From an uncultured archaeon (GTDB taxonomy: Archaea; Thermoproteota; CALKCG01; B24): 16,760 bases of DNA. The notes beneath the pieces are model-generated. The model made no database searches and was not told the DNA's origin. It saw nothing but the letters and a program-made list of their open reading frames with translations. Of the stretch, positions 7,308 to 13,883 are shown one piece after another. The first letter of the stretch is position 1. Each line of letters starts with the position of its first letter. Made by a program: the position numbers and the translations under genes. The DNA lies in NCBI GenBank assembly GCA_938082915.1, contig CALKCG010000017.1, positions 1 to 16,760 on the forward strand. The letters run 5' to 3'.

Positions 7308-8217
7308 ACATATATAACAAGAGGAAGCGTTATCGCGAAATAGGAAATGTGAACCATTATCCTTACCCATTCAGGACTCACCGTATAGCCGAACATCACC
7401 GCAAAAATTGAGCCAATTATCCCCTTATGATGAAATGGACTATCGCTTGGTATACCTAATGAGTAGGCAAGTTGAGATAGTCATCCTAATTGGATTCTTG
7501 TCTCTTCTGCATATTCTATCGCCTTATGTGTTCCATAACCTGCTAATCCAGCAGCTAAAAGAATCAGCAGTATACTGGTAAAGTAGAAAAGTTTATTCAG
7601 ATTGATTCTCATGCCTGCTTTGAATATGGCATAAGATAGTGCAGTTGCAGTCAACGTTCCGATAGCAGTTCCAACTAGTGTTCCTACTGTGTCTTGAAAC
7701 AAAAGTGGAGTTAGAAAAAGCACAGTTTCGAGTCCTTCTCTGAATACCGCGATGAACGCGATTGATATTAGCACAATGATCGTGCCTTGAGTTGCTGCTA
7801 CTTCGACTTGCTGCTCCATTTCTTGTTTAATGTATTTTCCTTTTACAGCCATCCAATATATCATTGAAGATAAAACTGCAACAGCAATGAACGCTGCTAA
7901 AGCCTCAAACAGCAATTGCGAAGTCTTGGCTAAACTGCCATACACAAATTGGATAATAACGCCTAAGCTTAAACTGAAGACCACTGCTAGAAGAACTCCG
8001 TGTCAAACGTAGCGAATCAAATGGTGTCCGCCAGATCTAACCAGGTATAATATTATCCTCGCTGTTATGAGTGCCTCTTCAAAAACTTCTCTGAACGCTA
8101 TTAAATATTGACCTAACAAAGCTATTCACGTCCATAAGGAGATCGCGAAACTTGTCCACCATGATTCACTCTCACAATTACGATAATCGCAGAGAAAAGG
8201 CTTAAATTAGCATACAT
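7196..8217 (-). pseudogene. FTR1-type iron permease, interrupted by three in-frame TGA codons
   Basis: Read on the minus strand, one frame from about 8170 to 7196 carries an FTR1/Fip1 iron permease: YLIAFREVFEEALITARIIL (first REGLE-type motif, about 8114-8055), FREGLETVLFLTPLL (second REGLE motif), several membrane helices, and the C-terminal part FGYTVSPEWVRIMVHISYF. FTR1 proteins move ferric or ferrous iron across the membrane using the two Glu motifs. The frame is broken by TGA at 8126-8128, 8003-8005 and 7481-7483; the middle one falls in YV-stop-HGV where I would expect Trp. The apparent signal region from ATG 8217 (MYANLSLFSAIIVIV) is in another frame, so one frameshift is also likely. 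All three nonsense codons being TGA is notable, but neighbouring intact genes stop at TGA. Confidence 0.8.
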
Positions 8218-8247
8218 TTCAGTTCAACCTAAAGTTTTTGGACTAAC

Positions 8248-8571
8248 CTACTCGTTAACATATTTCTGAGTTATTTTGCAAAGTTGACATATGTCTAAGA
8301 CATCTATGCTTTGGACTTCAGAAGCAGCAATCCTTTCTGCCGTTTTCTCTATAAATTCTCTGACGCCATCCATCTTCATCAATCTTTCGGCTAGCTTCCA
8401 TCCGCGTTTTGAGTGCGTATAGTGGCTTATAGCAGCCTGCGTAGTACCTAAAGCTTTAGCGGCTGAAGTTTGAGTGAAGTTGTACTTTTCTATGAGTTTT
8501 TTGGCTATGAGAAGCCTTATGGCTGGTAAAATAAATTTAACGGATAATTCACATGGAGGTTTCAAATACAT
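8248..8571 (-). CDS. Small helix-turn-helix transcriptional regulator with C-terminal CxxC (COG2522-like)
   Basis: 107 residues. An N-terminal KPPCEL segment leads into a XRE/Cro-type helix-turn-helix at about 32-56 (FTQTSAAKALGTTQAAISHY, then THSKRG), typical of a short archaeal regulator family I know as COG2522. The C-terminus holds a CQLC pair (Cys95, Cys98), and with Cys7 could bind a metal or Fe-S cluster or act as a redox switch; this is inference. The family acts in the cytoplasm on DNA, usually as dimers. Its own promoter carries a box ATAAC-GGA-GTAAT (8593-8605, minus strand) of the same type as those at serA, sufS, thi4 and others, so autoregulation is plausible and it is the only intact DNA-binding regulator seen in the window. 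Start ATG 8571; upstream TATA-like AAGTTTAATAA near 8604-8612. Confidence 0.82.
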   Translation of the reverse strand: MYLKPPCELSVKFILPAIRLLIAKKLIEKYNFTQTSAAKALGTTQAAISHYTHSKRGWKLAERLMKMDGVREFIEKTAERIAASEVQSIDVLDICQLCKITQKYVNE

Positions 8572-8585
8572 GAACCTTCAAAGGA

Positions 8586-8612
8586 AATAACTATTACTCC
8601 GTTATTAAACTT
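8586..8612 (-). promoter_or_regulatory. Promoter and operator box of the HTH regulator gene
   Basis: On the minus strand the box reads ATAAC-GGA-GTAAT (plus 8593-8605), centred 28 bp before the ATG and overlapping a TATA-like AAGTTTAATAA. A second palindrome with the same arms but a 9-bp spacer (AATAAC at 8586-8591, GTTATT at 8601-8606) overlaps it. Both would allow a dimer to block the promoter. Confidence 0.5.
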
Positions 8613-8748
8613 TTCTTAAGGAGGGTGAAAATAGAGGGCATACACCGCCTCATCCCTCATCGTCCAAATGCCATACATGGAAGGTGCCTTGGAAGAGCCC
8701 ATCATCAGTAAAAGTTTTTTGACGGATTTTCAAGTCTGAATTTTGACT

Positions 8749-9035
8749 TTATCTCTTTATTCGGAAGTAGACTTGACTACATTTTATCCAGCTCTTCAGC
8801 CTCTCAGCCGTTTCGATTAGTTCTATTAAGGCTTTTGCATGAAGCCTCATAATTCCTTCGTCGTAGTGTATTTCGTGTGCAATTGTTAAGCAGAAGACTC
8901 AGAGGATTTCGAAGACATCGAACGTATCGATGCCTTTGATGTTAAGATAGTTCCCCACCTTCCTACTTAGCTCATAGCTATTGGTATGACCTGCGCTATG
9001 ACTTCGCTCACCGAACCTCTGGTTAGCTTTTTCAT
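8749..9035 (-). pseudogene. Decayed helical protein gene, possibly PaREP1/HEPN-like
   Basis: One minus-strand frame ending at TAA 8749-8751 reads YELSRKVGNYLNIKGIDTF, then DVFEIL-stop, then AHEIHYDEGIMRLHAKALIE and LIETAERLKSWI. The helical AHEIHYDEG pattern recalls the archaeal PaREP1/HEPN group, many of which pair with a nucleotidyltransferase antitoxin; I am not sure. ATG at 9035 opens a different frame (MKKLTRGSVSEVIAQVIPIA) that seems to be the true N-terminus, so a frameshift lies near 8975. In-frame TGA interrupts the second half. Upstream the same strand has a further short frame (AENWVCKRGDSFMN, about 9083-9042) ending in TGA one base before this ATG, which may be the end of a lost partner gene. 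8612-8748 and 9125-9263 hold nothing I can assign. Confidence 0.45.
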
Positions 9036-9263
9036 ATCAGTTCATAAAGCTGTCTCCACGTTTACAAACCCAATTTTCAGCAATCATAACAGTCAAGAAA
9101 CCCACATCCCAAGCAACTACTTAATATGTTTTAGCGAGGACCATTTAAGACTATGAGGAACGTAAAAATGGACGGAACCATCAGTTTAACCCCTAAGCCC
9201 TTTAGTTGAAGCGCGGTGTGTTAAGGAAGGCTGTTCGCCTCGGTAAGAAGTGTCAATCCACTA

Positions 9264-9716
9264 CTAGTTTCCATCCTCTATAGAAATAGACTGCTTAGTA
9301 AATTTTTCCCCATCCCATGAATAGGCTTCAACGTCAACAATCCCTCCTTCAAATGAGACTATCACGTATATCATGTCGGGGTAGAAGGCAGACCTTCTGT
9401 CCAATTCAGAAGGTTCGGCTCGGCTAAATGGATGACTGTGATATATGCCTAAAATACTTAATCCGCTTTTCTCTATATTAAGGAAAGCATTATACACTTC
9501 TTCGGCATCGGTTTCGTAAACAAACGGCGACTGGGCAATATTCTTCAATGGGTAGATCTTTTTGGCATATGAAACTCCGTTTTCTCTAACCCCCGCTATA
9601 AGTCCGCAGGCTTCATTAGGAAACTCTCTTTTACACACCTCTATTAGATTTTCAAAAACTGCTCTAGGAATCTTCAACATTTTGTGCACTACGGGAGCAT
9701 TCTTCAATCTACTCAT
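9264..9716 (-). CDS. JAMM/MPN+ metallopeptidase
   Basis: 150 residues, the size of single-domain archaeal JAMM proteins. The zinc site is complete: Glu35 in PNEACGLIAG, HSHP at 93-96 and Asp106 ten residues after the second His (HxH-x10-D). Archaeal JAMM proteins cleave ubiquitin-like SAMP modifiers from targets or process the C-terminus of sulfur carriers; the MoaD-like protein of this window with an exposed Gly-Gly is a possible partner. Start ATG 9716 overlaps the broken end of the upstream O-phosphoserine sulfhydrylase remnant (GTTAGATGAGTAG), so the two were probably co-transcribed; ATG at 9680 (MLKIPRAVF) is an alternative start matching where the domain begins. No Shine-Dalgarno is obvious. 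Confidence 0.9.
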   Translation of the reverse strand: MSRLKNAPVVHKMLKIPRAVFENLIEVCKREFPNEACGLIAGVRENGVSYAKKIYPLKNIAQSPFVYETDAEEVYNAFLNIEKSGLSILGIYHSHPFSRAEPSELDRRSAFYPDMIYVIVSFEGGIVDVEAYSWDGEKFTKQSISIEDGN

Positions 9717-10391
9717 CTAACTCTTTAACAGTATATTTCAAGTGAAGAACTTTAAAGTTTGCATCGTTTTCAAATTGATTTAGATGGGTGGCATGGTCAC
9801 TTTTAGACTTAGCGTCTACTTCTTCTATGGTCTCTATGGTTAAGCTTACTAGAACTCTGATGACATCGGCCCTTAAAAAGGAATACGTCGCTAGACTTTT
9901 GAATGGTCTGCTGTATGGATAGCCTCGTCTTCCTTCTGAGGAGATTCGCTATGGCCGTAATGGCTATTCTAGTATTAGTTGACGTGGCTTCGTAAAATAC
10001 GTCATCCAACTCTTCTTCAAGAAGACTCATAATCATTGACCATCCTATCCTGTCTTTAACGCTATTGCTATGCGGGTTAAATCCTTCAAGTTTAGCCCAG
10101 TCGCCTCTCTTCGTAGAAGATGTTGACTGTAGCCTAACTATGGGTATTGGTCAGCCTTTGTAGAGCAGTTCCAAGTGTTATAGGCCTTAAACCCGGTTGT
10201 AGGGAGCCTCTCGGCTGATAAAAGTTTTAAAGCCTCGAAGGTTTCACGCCCCCCTTTAAAACGACCATTGTCTCTCTATCTAATATGATGGGCTCTTTTA
10301 TACATCTCTCACTGAGTATACGCTTGTATACTGGGACAATCGATCTTAAATCGACGCGTACTGGCCGTTTCACTTCGCTTACATAACCCAT
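9709..10391 (-). pseudogene. O-phosphoserine sulfhydrylase (cysteine synthase) with ParB/SerK-like N-terminal domain, frameshifted and truncated
   Basis: From ATG 10391 an N-terminal ParB/SerK-like domain reads VDLRSIVPVYKRIL, EPIILDRETMVVLKGG, then shifts frame at a 6-C run (10249-10254) to ETFEALKLLSAERLP. A PLP fold-type II enzyme follows in changing frames: LGTALQRLTNT, WAKLEGFNPHSNSVKDRI with the PLP lysine, YEATSTNTRIAI (the Ser/Thr-rich phosphate loop, one Gly changed to Arg), ADVIRVLVSLTIETIEEV, and THLNQFENDANF. The NPHSNSVKDR and NQFENDANF blocks resemble archaeal O-phosphoserine sulfhydrylase, which makes cysteine from O-phosphoserine and sulfide. The frame ends at TAG 9709-9711 within the JAMM start; the C-terminal half is missing. 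At least four frameshifts. It is divergent from serA, which feeds phosphoserine synthesis, and keeps a regulatory box at its promoter. Confidence 0.8.
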
Positions 10392-10404
10392 TTGGATGAA
10401 TGAC

Positions 10405-10442
10405 GTAACATTGTTATATTCTTCTTTTTCTTAAAAACTTTT
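10405..10442 (-). promoter_or_regulatory. Promoter and operator box of the O-phosphoserine sulfhydrylase remnant
   Basis: Minus strand: box ATAAC-AAT-GTTAC at 10405-10417, centred 20 bp before ATG 10391, with a TATA-like GTTTTTAAG near 10430-10438. It shares the exact 14-mer TAACATTGTTATAT (plus strand) with the serA box 57 bp away. Confidence 0.55.
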
Positions 10443-10448
10443 TGGAGA

Positions 10449-10474
10449 AAACTTTAAGAGCATAACATTGTTAT
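10449..10474 (+). promoter_or_regulatory. Promoter and operator box of serA
   Basis: TATA-like AAACTTTAAGAG (about 10449-10460) is centred near 29 bp before the GTG start, fitting a leaderless transcript. The perfect palindromic box ATAAC-ATT-GTTAT at 10462-10474 lies between it and the start, centred 17 bp before GTG, the same distance as in the MoaD-like gene. Confidence 0.65.
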
Positions 10475-10484
10475 ATAATGAAAC

Positions 10485-11411
10485 GTGAAACGCCCACTCA
10501 TTCTAGTCCTAGGAGGAATAGATGAAGAGTTCTACAATATTTTAAAATCCCATGCATTAATTAAAGAGTCAACCCTTGAGAGACTGGCCGAAGAAATTGA
10601 AAATGCGGACATACTCGTAGTTCGAAGCAACGTTAAGGTTACGCGGGAACTGCTCGATAAGGCGGTAAAGTTGAGACTTATAGCTAGGGCTGGAAGCGGC
10701 TTAGACAATATCGATGTCTGCTATGCCACTCAAAAGGGTATAAAAGTAGTAAACGCCCCCGAGGCCCCGGTAGAATCCGTTGCTGAACTCACCATAGGAT
10801 TGATCATAAGTTTAGCAAGAAGAATACCTCTATTGGATCAACGCGTGAAAACTGGTGGATGGAGGGAGGATTGGATGGTGGGTATAGAATTGAAGGGGAA
10901 AACTCTGGGAATTATTGGACTTGGAAGGATAGGGTCCAGGGTCGCATCAATAGCCAAGATGCTTGGTATGCAGGTGATAGCCTACGACCCATATATTCCT
11001 AAAACTAAAGCTGAGCAAATAGGAGTGGAGCTCGTAGAAAAGCTCGATGAACTTTTAAAACTGAGCGACTTCATATCAATTCACGTGCCATTGACTGATG
11101 AAACGAGGTTAATGATAAGAGCTAGAGAATTTTCTTTAATGAAGAAAGGAGCATACTTGATAAACACCAGTAGAGGAGCTGTCGTAGATGAAAAGGCTCT
11201 TCTTGAAGCCTTAACCTCAGGTCAACTAAAGGGAGCTGCTTTGGATGTTCTAACGGAAGAACCACCGATAAATAACCCATTGTTAAAACTCGATAATGTT
11301 TTAATTACCCCACACATCGGGGGTTTTACTCTAGAAGCCCAAAGGAAAATAGCTGCCACGATAGCCGAGGAAATTCTATCTTTCATGCGTGAGAATCATC
11401 TTATTTCTTGA
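10485..11411 (+). CDS. serA: D-3-phosphoglycerate dehydrogenase (short form without ACT domain)
   Basis: 308 residues, the short type of D-2-hydroxyacid dehydrogenase without C-terminal regulatory domains. The NAD-binding motif GLGRIG is at 145-150 with Asp168 (YDPY) ending the second strand, and the catalytic set is Arg230 in NTSRG, Glu259 in TEEPP and His277 in TPHIGG. It oxidises 3-phosphoglycerate to phosphohydroxypyruvate, the first step to serine and O-phosphoserine; another hydroxyacid substrate is possible but context supports SerA. The divergent gene is an O-phosphoserine sulfhydrylase remnant, so the pair would have formed a route from glycolysis to cysteine. Start is GTG 10485 without a Shine-Dalgarno; an out-of-frame ATG lies 7 bases before. 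Regulation by the palindromic box at 10462-10474 is likely. Intact, ends in TGA. Confidence 0.92.
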   Translation: MKRPLILVLGGIDEEFYNILKSHALIKESTLERLAEEIENADILVVRSNVKVTRELLDKAVKLRLIARAGSGLDNIDVCYATQKGIKVVNAPEAPVESVAELTIGLIISLARRIPLLDQRVKTGGWREDWMVGIELKGKTLGIIGLGRIGSRVASIAKMLGMQVIAYDPYIPKTKAEQIGVELVEKLDELLKLSDFISIHVPLTDETRLMIRAREFSLMKKGAYLINTSRGAVVDEKALLEALTSGQLKGAALDVLTEEPPINNPLLKLDNVLITPHIGGFTLEAQRKIAATIAEEILSFMRENHLIS

Positions 11412-11505
11412 GAATAGTTTCAATCATCATTTGCTTATCTTCAACGTCTCTCACAAATATCCTTAATCAGCATTCCATTCCATAAATTCAAACCTTAAAT
11501 ACAAC

Positions 11506-11530
11506 TTAATATAATATATAACGATGTAAT
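11506..11530 (+). promoter_or_regulatory. Promoter and box upstream of the small CxxC membrane protein
   Basis: An AT-rich TATA region TTAATATAATATAT (about 11507-11520) runs into the box ATAAC-GAT-GTAAT at 11518-11530, centred 23 bp before ATG 11547. One arm differs from the perfect palindrome by a single base. Confidence 0.5.
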
Positions 11531-11546
11531 ATGAATTTGAGTGTGA

Positions 11547-11825
11547 ATGGATATGGAGTTTAGGGGGACGATAATGGTTATGCTAATAGTGTTCATTGCC
11601 TCTTCAATTCTTATTCGTCAGGTAGGAGGATGTAATGTATGTACAATTCGAAATGGAACAGACGTAAGACCTGGGCCGAAACCCGCATTAAACGACGAGG
11701 GGGAACAGTTGTACGCTACCGTACCTTTACTGCTATCGAGTGGTGCGGCGGTAACCACTGTAGTAGCTATTTCAACGGTTTATTTGTTGAAAAGTAAAAG
11801 AAAGAAATGGCGTCCATTTAATTAG
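11547..11825 (+). CDS. Small membrane-anchored protein with extracytoplasmic CxxC, unknown function
   Basis: 92 residues. A hydrophobic N-terminal segment (about 9-25, VMLIVFIASSILI) acts as signal or anchor and is followed by GGCNVC (Cys29, Cys32), a polar loop rich in Pro and Asn, and a second membrane helix (about 62-81) ending in a basic tail SKRKKWRPF. The layout suggests the CxxC pair lies outside the cytoplasm between two helices, or that the first helix is cleaved. I recognise no family. ATG 11547 and ATG 11553 are both possible starts; an in-frame TGA directly precedes the first. With the TATA region about 30 bp upstream, the leader is only a few bases. A variant of the sulfur-gene box sits in its promoter, which is the only clue to its role: thiol, metal or sulfur chemistry at the cell surface. 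Confidence 0.6.
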   Translation: MDMEFRGTIMVMLIVFIASSILIRQVGGCNVCTIRNGTDVRPGPKPALNDEGEQLYATVPLLLSSGAAVTTVVAISTVYLLKSKRKKWRPFN

Positions 11826-12046
11826 CGTGAAAACGGGGCTCATAACTCATCAGCTCCTCATTTGAAATGACATGTATAGGCTCGGCTACCATCGAACTAC
11901 CTGCTAGAGGCTATTAGACTATCCATGAGTTAAATTCACACGACATCCCGCTTAAGTATCTCTTAAAAGCTTCTTAAAGTGCTATTCACGTGTGAAAGCA
12001 GGACTTCTATCGATAAAGTTAAAGGCTTGTTTAACTCTTCTAAAAC

Positions 12047-12343
12047 TTGGATTTGAGCCGCTACCTACCTATACCTGAGAAGCTTAAACTTTACCTCGAA
12101 GGTAAGATTCAAGAAAGTTGCTCCACAAAACCAAGCTATATTGCTAGAGTCAAGTGGGGATCGGTTGAGATCGTAGTCAACAAGCTCAAAGAGAAGTGCG
12201 ACGACTTGAAAACTGTATGGGAAGTCATGTTTAAGTGCGTTAAGGGTGAAGGTACTCTCACTTTCACAAAAAATGGCAGGCTTATAATCGAAGCCTCGAG
12301 TTGGGAAGGCGCTCTCCGCCTTCTCGAAGAGATACTTGCATAA
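12047..12343 (+). CDS. Hypothetical protein, 98 residues
   Basis: A small acidic/basic mixed alpha-beta protein with no signal or membrane segment and no motif I recognise. The C-terminal half (GTLTFTKNGRLIIEASSWEG then ALRLLEEIL) has a strand-strand-helix pattern. Three cysteines (24, 51, 63) do not form a CxxC. Start is TTG 12047, with a TATA-like ATAAAGTTAAAG about 30 bp upstream, so a leaderless transcript is likely; TTG 12053 is an alternative. The 221-bp spacer before it (11826-12046) contains no recognised gene. Convergent with the zinc-ribbon gene 13 bp downstream. Codon use and integrity look like a real gene. Confidence 0.6.
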   Translation: MDLSRYLPIPEKLKLYLEGKIQESCSTKPSYIARVKWGSVEIVVNKLKEKCDDLKTVWEVMFKCVKGEGTLTFTKNGRLIIEASSWEGALRLLEEILA

Positions 12344-12356
12344 GCCGTTTGAAGGC

Positions 12357-12575
12357 TCAGTAATTGACTTGTTTAGAAGCTTTGGAAGATAGCTGTGTGT
12401 TTATTTGCGTCCTCAACCATGAACTAGCCCACCTCTTACGGCAATCCTCAGAGCAGAATATGTAAAGCTTATTAACGCAGCATGTCTTACGAACATACAA
12501 CTCATCTTTAACGAGGCGGCCACAAACCATGCAACGCAAGTATGAATCCTCCCCAAGTAGTCTTTTAAACGGCAA
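12357..12575 (-). CDS. Small zinc-binding protein, TRASH/treble-clef type
   Basis: 72 residues. A cysteine pattern CMVC (15-18), CC (32-33) and FCSEDC (40-45) followed by RKRW is typical of small treble-clef zinc or metal-binding domains such as TRASH, found in archaeal metal sensors and chaperones. The C-terminal 20 residues are polar and probably unstructured. It could bind zinc or copper, or act as a small nucleic-acid-binding protein; no partner is visible. Start is TTG 12575 with a TATA-like ATTTATAT about 21 bp upstream, in the spacer shared with divergent thi4. That spacer carries the box TTAAC-GCT-GTAAT, but placed upstream of this gene's TATA, so its effect here would differ from that on thi4. 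Confidence 0.65.
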   Translation of the reverse strand: MPFKRLLGEDSYLRCMVCGRLVKDELYVRKTCCVNKLYIFCSEDCRKRWASSWLRTQINTQLSSKASKQVNY

Positions 12576-12587
12576 TTTCAGATTAGA

Positions 12588-12617
12588 TAGATATAAATAT
12601 AAGCTTAACGCTGTAAT
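12588..12617 (+). promoter_or_regulatory. thi4 promoter with variant operator box
   Basis: TATA element GATATAAATATAAG (about 12590-12603) is followed by the box TTAAC-GCT-GTAAT at 12605-12617, centred 21 bp before the thi4 ATG. Two arm positions differ from the perfect palindrome, but spacing from TATA and start matches the other boxes. Confidence 0.5.
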
Positions 12618-12631
12618 ATCAACCGATTTAC

Positions 12632-13394
12632 ATGGAGAATATCGATGAGTCCCTTACAACTAGGGCAATAGTTAAAGCCGCTGCAGATAAACTCTCTAGG
12701 CTGGCAGAGGTAGATGTCATAGTCGTAGGCACAGGACCAGCTGGTCTTACGGTTGCGGCGTATTTTAGCTAGAGATGGTTTAAGCACGCTCGTAATAGAG
12801 AGGAGGCTTTCTTTTGGAGGTGGAATAGGTGGTGGAGGAATGCAGTTGCCAGCAATACTCGTACAAAAGCCCGCAGATAGTATACTTAAAGACTTTAACT
12901 GTAGACTTCAACCCTTCAATGAACACATATACGTGGTAGCAGCCATAGACGCTAGAGCGGAAATACTGCTTGGAGTGTCCGTGGATGATGTAATCTTTAG
13001 AATTGAAAACGATCTCCCTAGAATCGTTGGGGTCGTCGTTCAATGGAGCTCGACGATTATGGTAGCTCTCCACGTAGATCCAGTCTCATTCAAATCTAAA
13101 GCGGTCATAGACTGTACAGGACATGAGGCGGAGATCCTGTCAGTGGTTTCTAGGAAGGTCCTGGGGTTAAATATAGCCCTTCTGGGGGAGGCCTCAATGC
13201 GGGCGGCGGAAGGAGAAATGCTTACAGTCGAGAAAACTTGCGAAGTTTGTCCAGGGCTTTATGTTGCGTGGATGTCGGTTGCAAACCTCTATAGAACACC
13301 TAGAATGAGACCTATATTCGGTGGCATGCTGTTGTCGGGTAAGCGCGTAGCCGAACTTATGAAGAACGACATACGAAGGAAAAACCAAACATAG
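12632..13394 (+). pseudogene. thi4: Thi4-type thiazole synthase, one frameshift, His-type active site
   Basis: ATG 12632 opens a frame with MENIDESLTTRAIVKA and the FAD/NAD-binding strand VIVVGTGPAGLTVAA, which stops at TAG 12770-12772; the protein continues one frame over from ARDGLSTLVIERRLSFGGG to the end (PIFGGMLLSGKRVAEL, stop TAG 13392-13394). A single shift within TATTTTAG (12761-12768) restores a protein of about 253 residues. Thi4 makes the thiamin thiazole from NAD, glycine and sulfide. At the position of the sacrificial Cys of plant and yeast enzymes it has His in ALHVDP, as in methanogen enzymes that use free sulfide catalytically. About ten residues are missing near YVVAAIDARAEI and Gly of the conserved PRMGPIFGG is Arg (PRMRPIFGG), so real decay is likely, though the single shift could be a sequencing error. 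Confidence 0.8.
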
Positions 13395-13883
13395 ATTGCC
13401 AAAATTATTGAAGAGTTCAACTCATTAGTAGGAGGATATGCGTAATAACCGTGATGAGACGATTACTAAGGTAATTCTCCGTAGTCCCTATGCCGTTGTC
13501 GAATAGTTAGCTTTTCATTGCTATCCGTCCTATCCCAGCTAGTTGTCATCAAGGCTTCCTGAAACAACGGGGTTCCTCACATTTTGGATTCACATCGTCT
13601 GCGGTCTGCGCCCCGATCCACCTCGACGGCGAGCCGAACCGTCAGCCCCCTCATCAAAACTACTTAGATAAACTCATAGTGGAGAAGTTAACTACTTAGA
13701 AACTGCTGGCGAACCCAATGGCTGTAAGATGCATAGGTATAAGCTATGATTGATGAAGCATAGTGGAGGAGGCCGTGAGATAAGCTTCATGGTCTTCGTG
13801 ATTGAGTGAGTGCTCTAAGCAATCTCTCATACTGGTCCGAAGCGATAGCGTTGAACTTTAATGTTTTTAGTGGTGGGGTAGTG
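13395..13883. other. Gene-free stretch with GC-rich patch; possible IS200/IS605-type end or structured RNA
   Basis: No intact gene. Between about 13560 and 13655 the DNA becomes clearly GC-richer than its surroundings and contains GACGG/CCGTC arms (13625-13629, 13639-13643) that could form a hairpin. On the minus strand a frame from ATG 13654 to TAG 13466 (MRGLTVRLAVEVDRGADRRR then CESKM, TGA, GTPLFQEAL) recalls the basic C-terminal tails of archaeal TnpB proteins, whose genes end in guide-RNA-forming DNA; I cannot confirm this. A further inverted repeat ATGAAGC (13753-13759)/GCTTCAT (13784-13790) lies to the right. Nothing else is recognised. Confidence 0.3.

Noticed and set aside
7196..8217. 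TGA read as tryptophan or selenocysteine throughout the organism
   Set aside because: lysS, the MoaD-like gene (directly after its functional Gly-Gly), cobW, serA and sufS all end at TGA at the expected C-termini, and neighbouring broken genes also contain true frameshifts.
11818..11892. Short minus-strand frame MVAEPIHVISNEEL downstream of the small CxxC protein
   Set aside because: Only 24 codons, no ribosome binding site or promoter, and frames upstream are closed; no family recognised.
13440..13570. C/D box small RNA (GTGATGA near 13450)
   Set aside because: The next CTGA is about 110 bases away and no internal D'/C' boxes were seen, too long for an archaeal C/D RNA.
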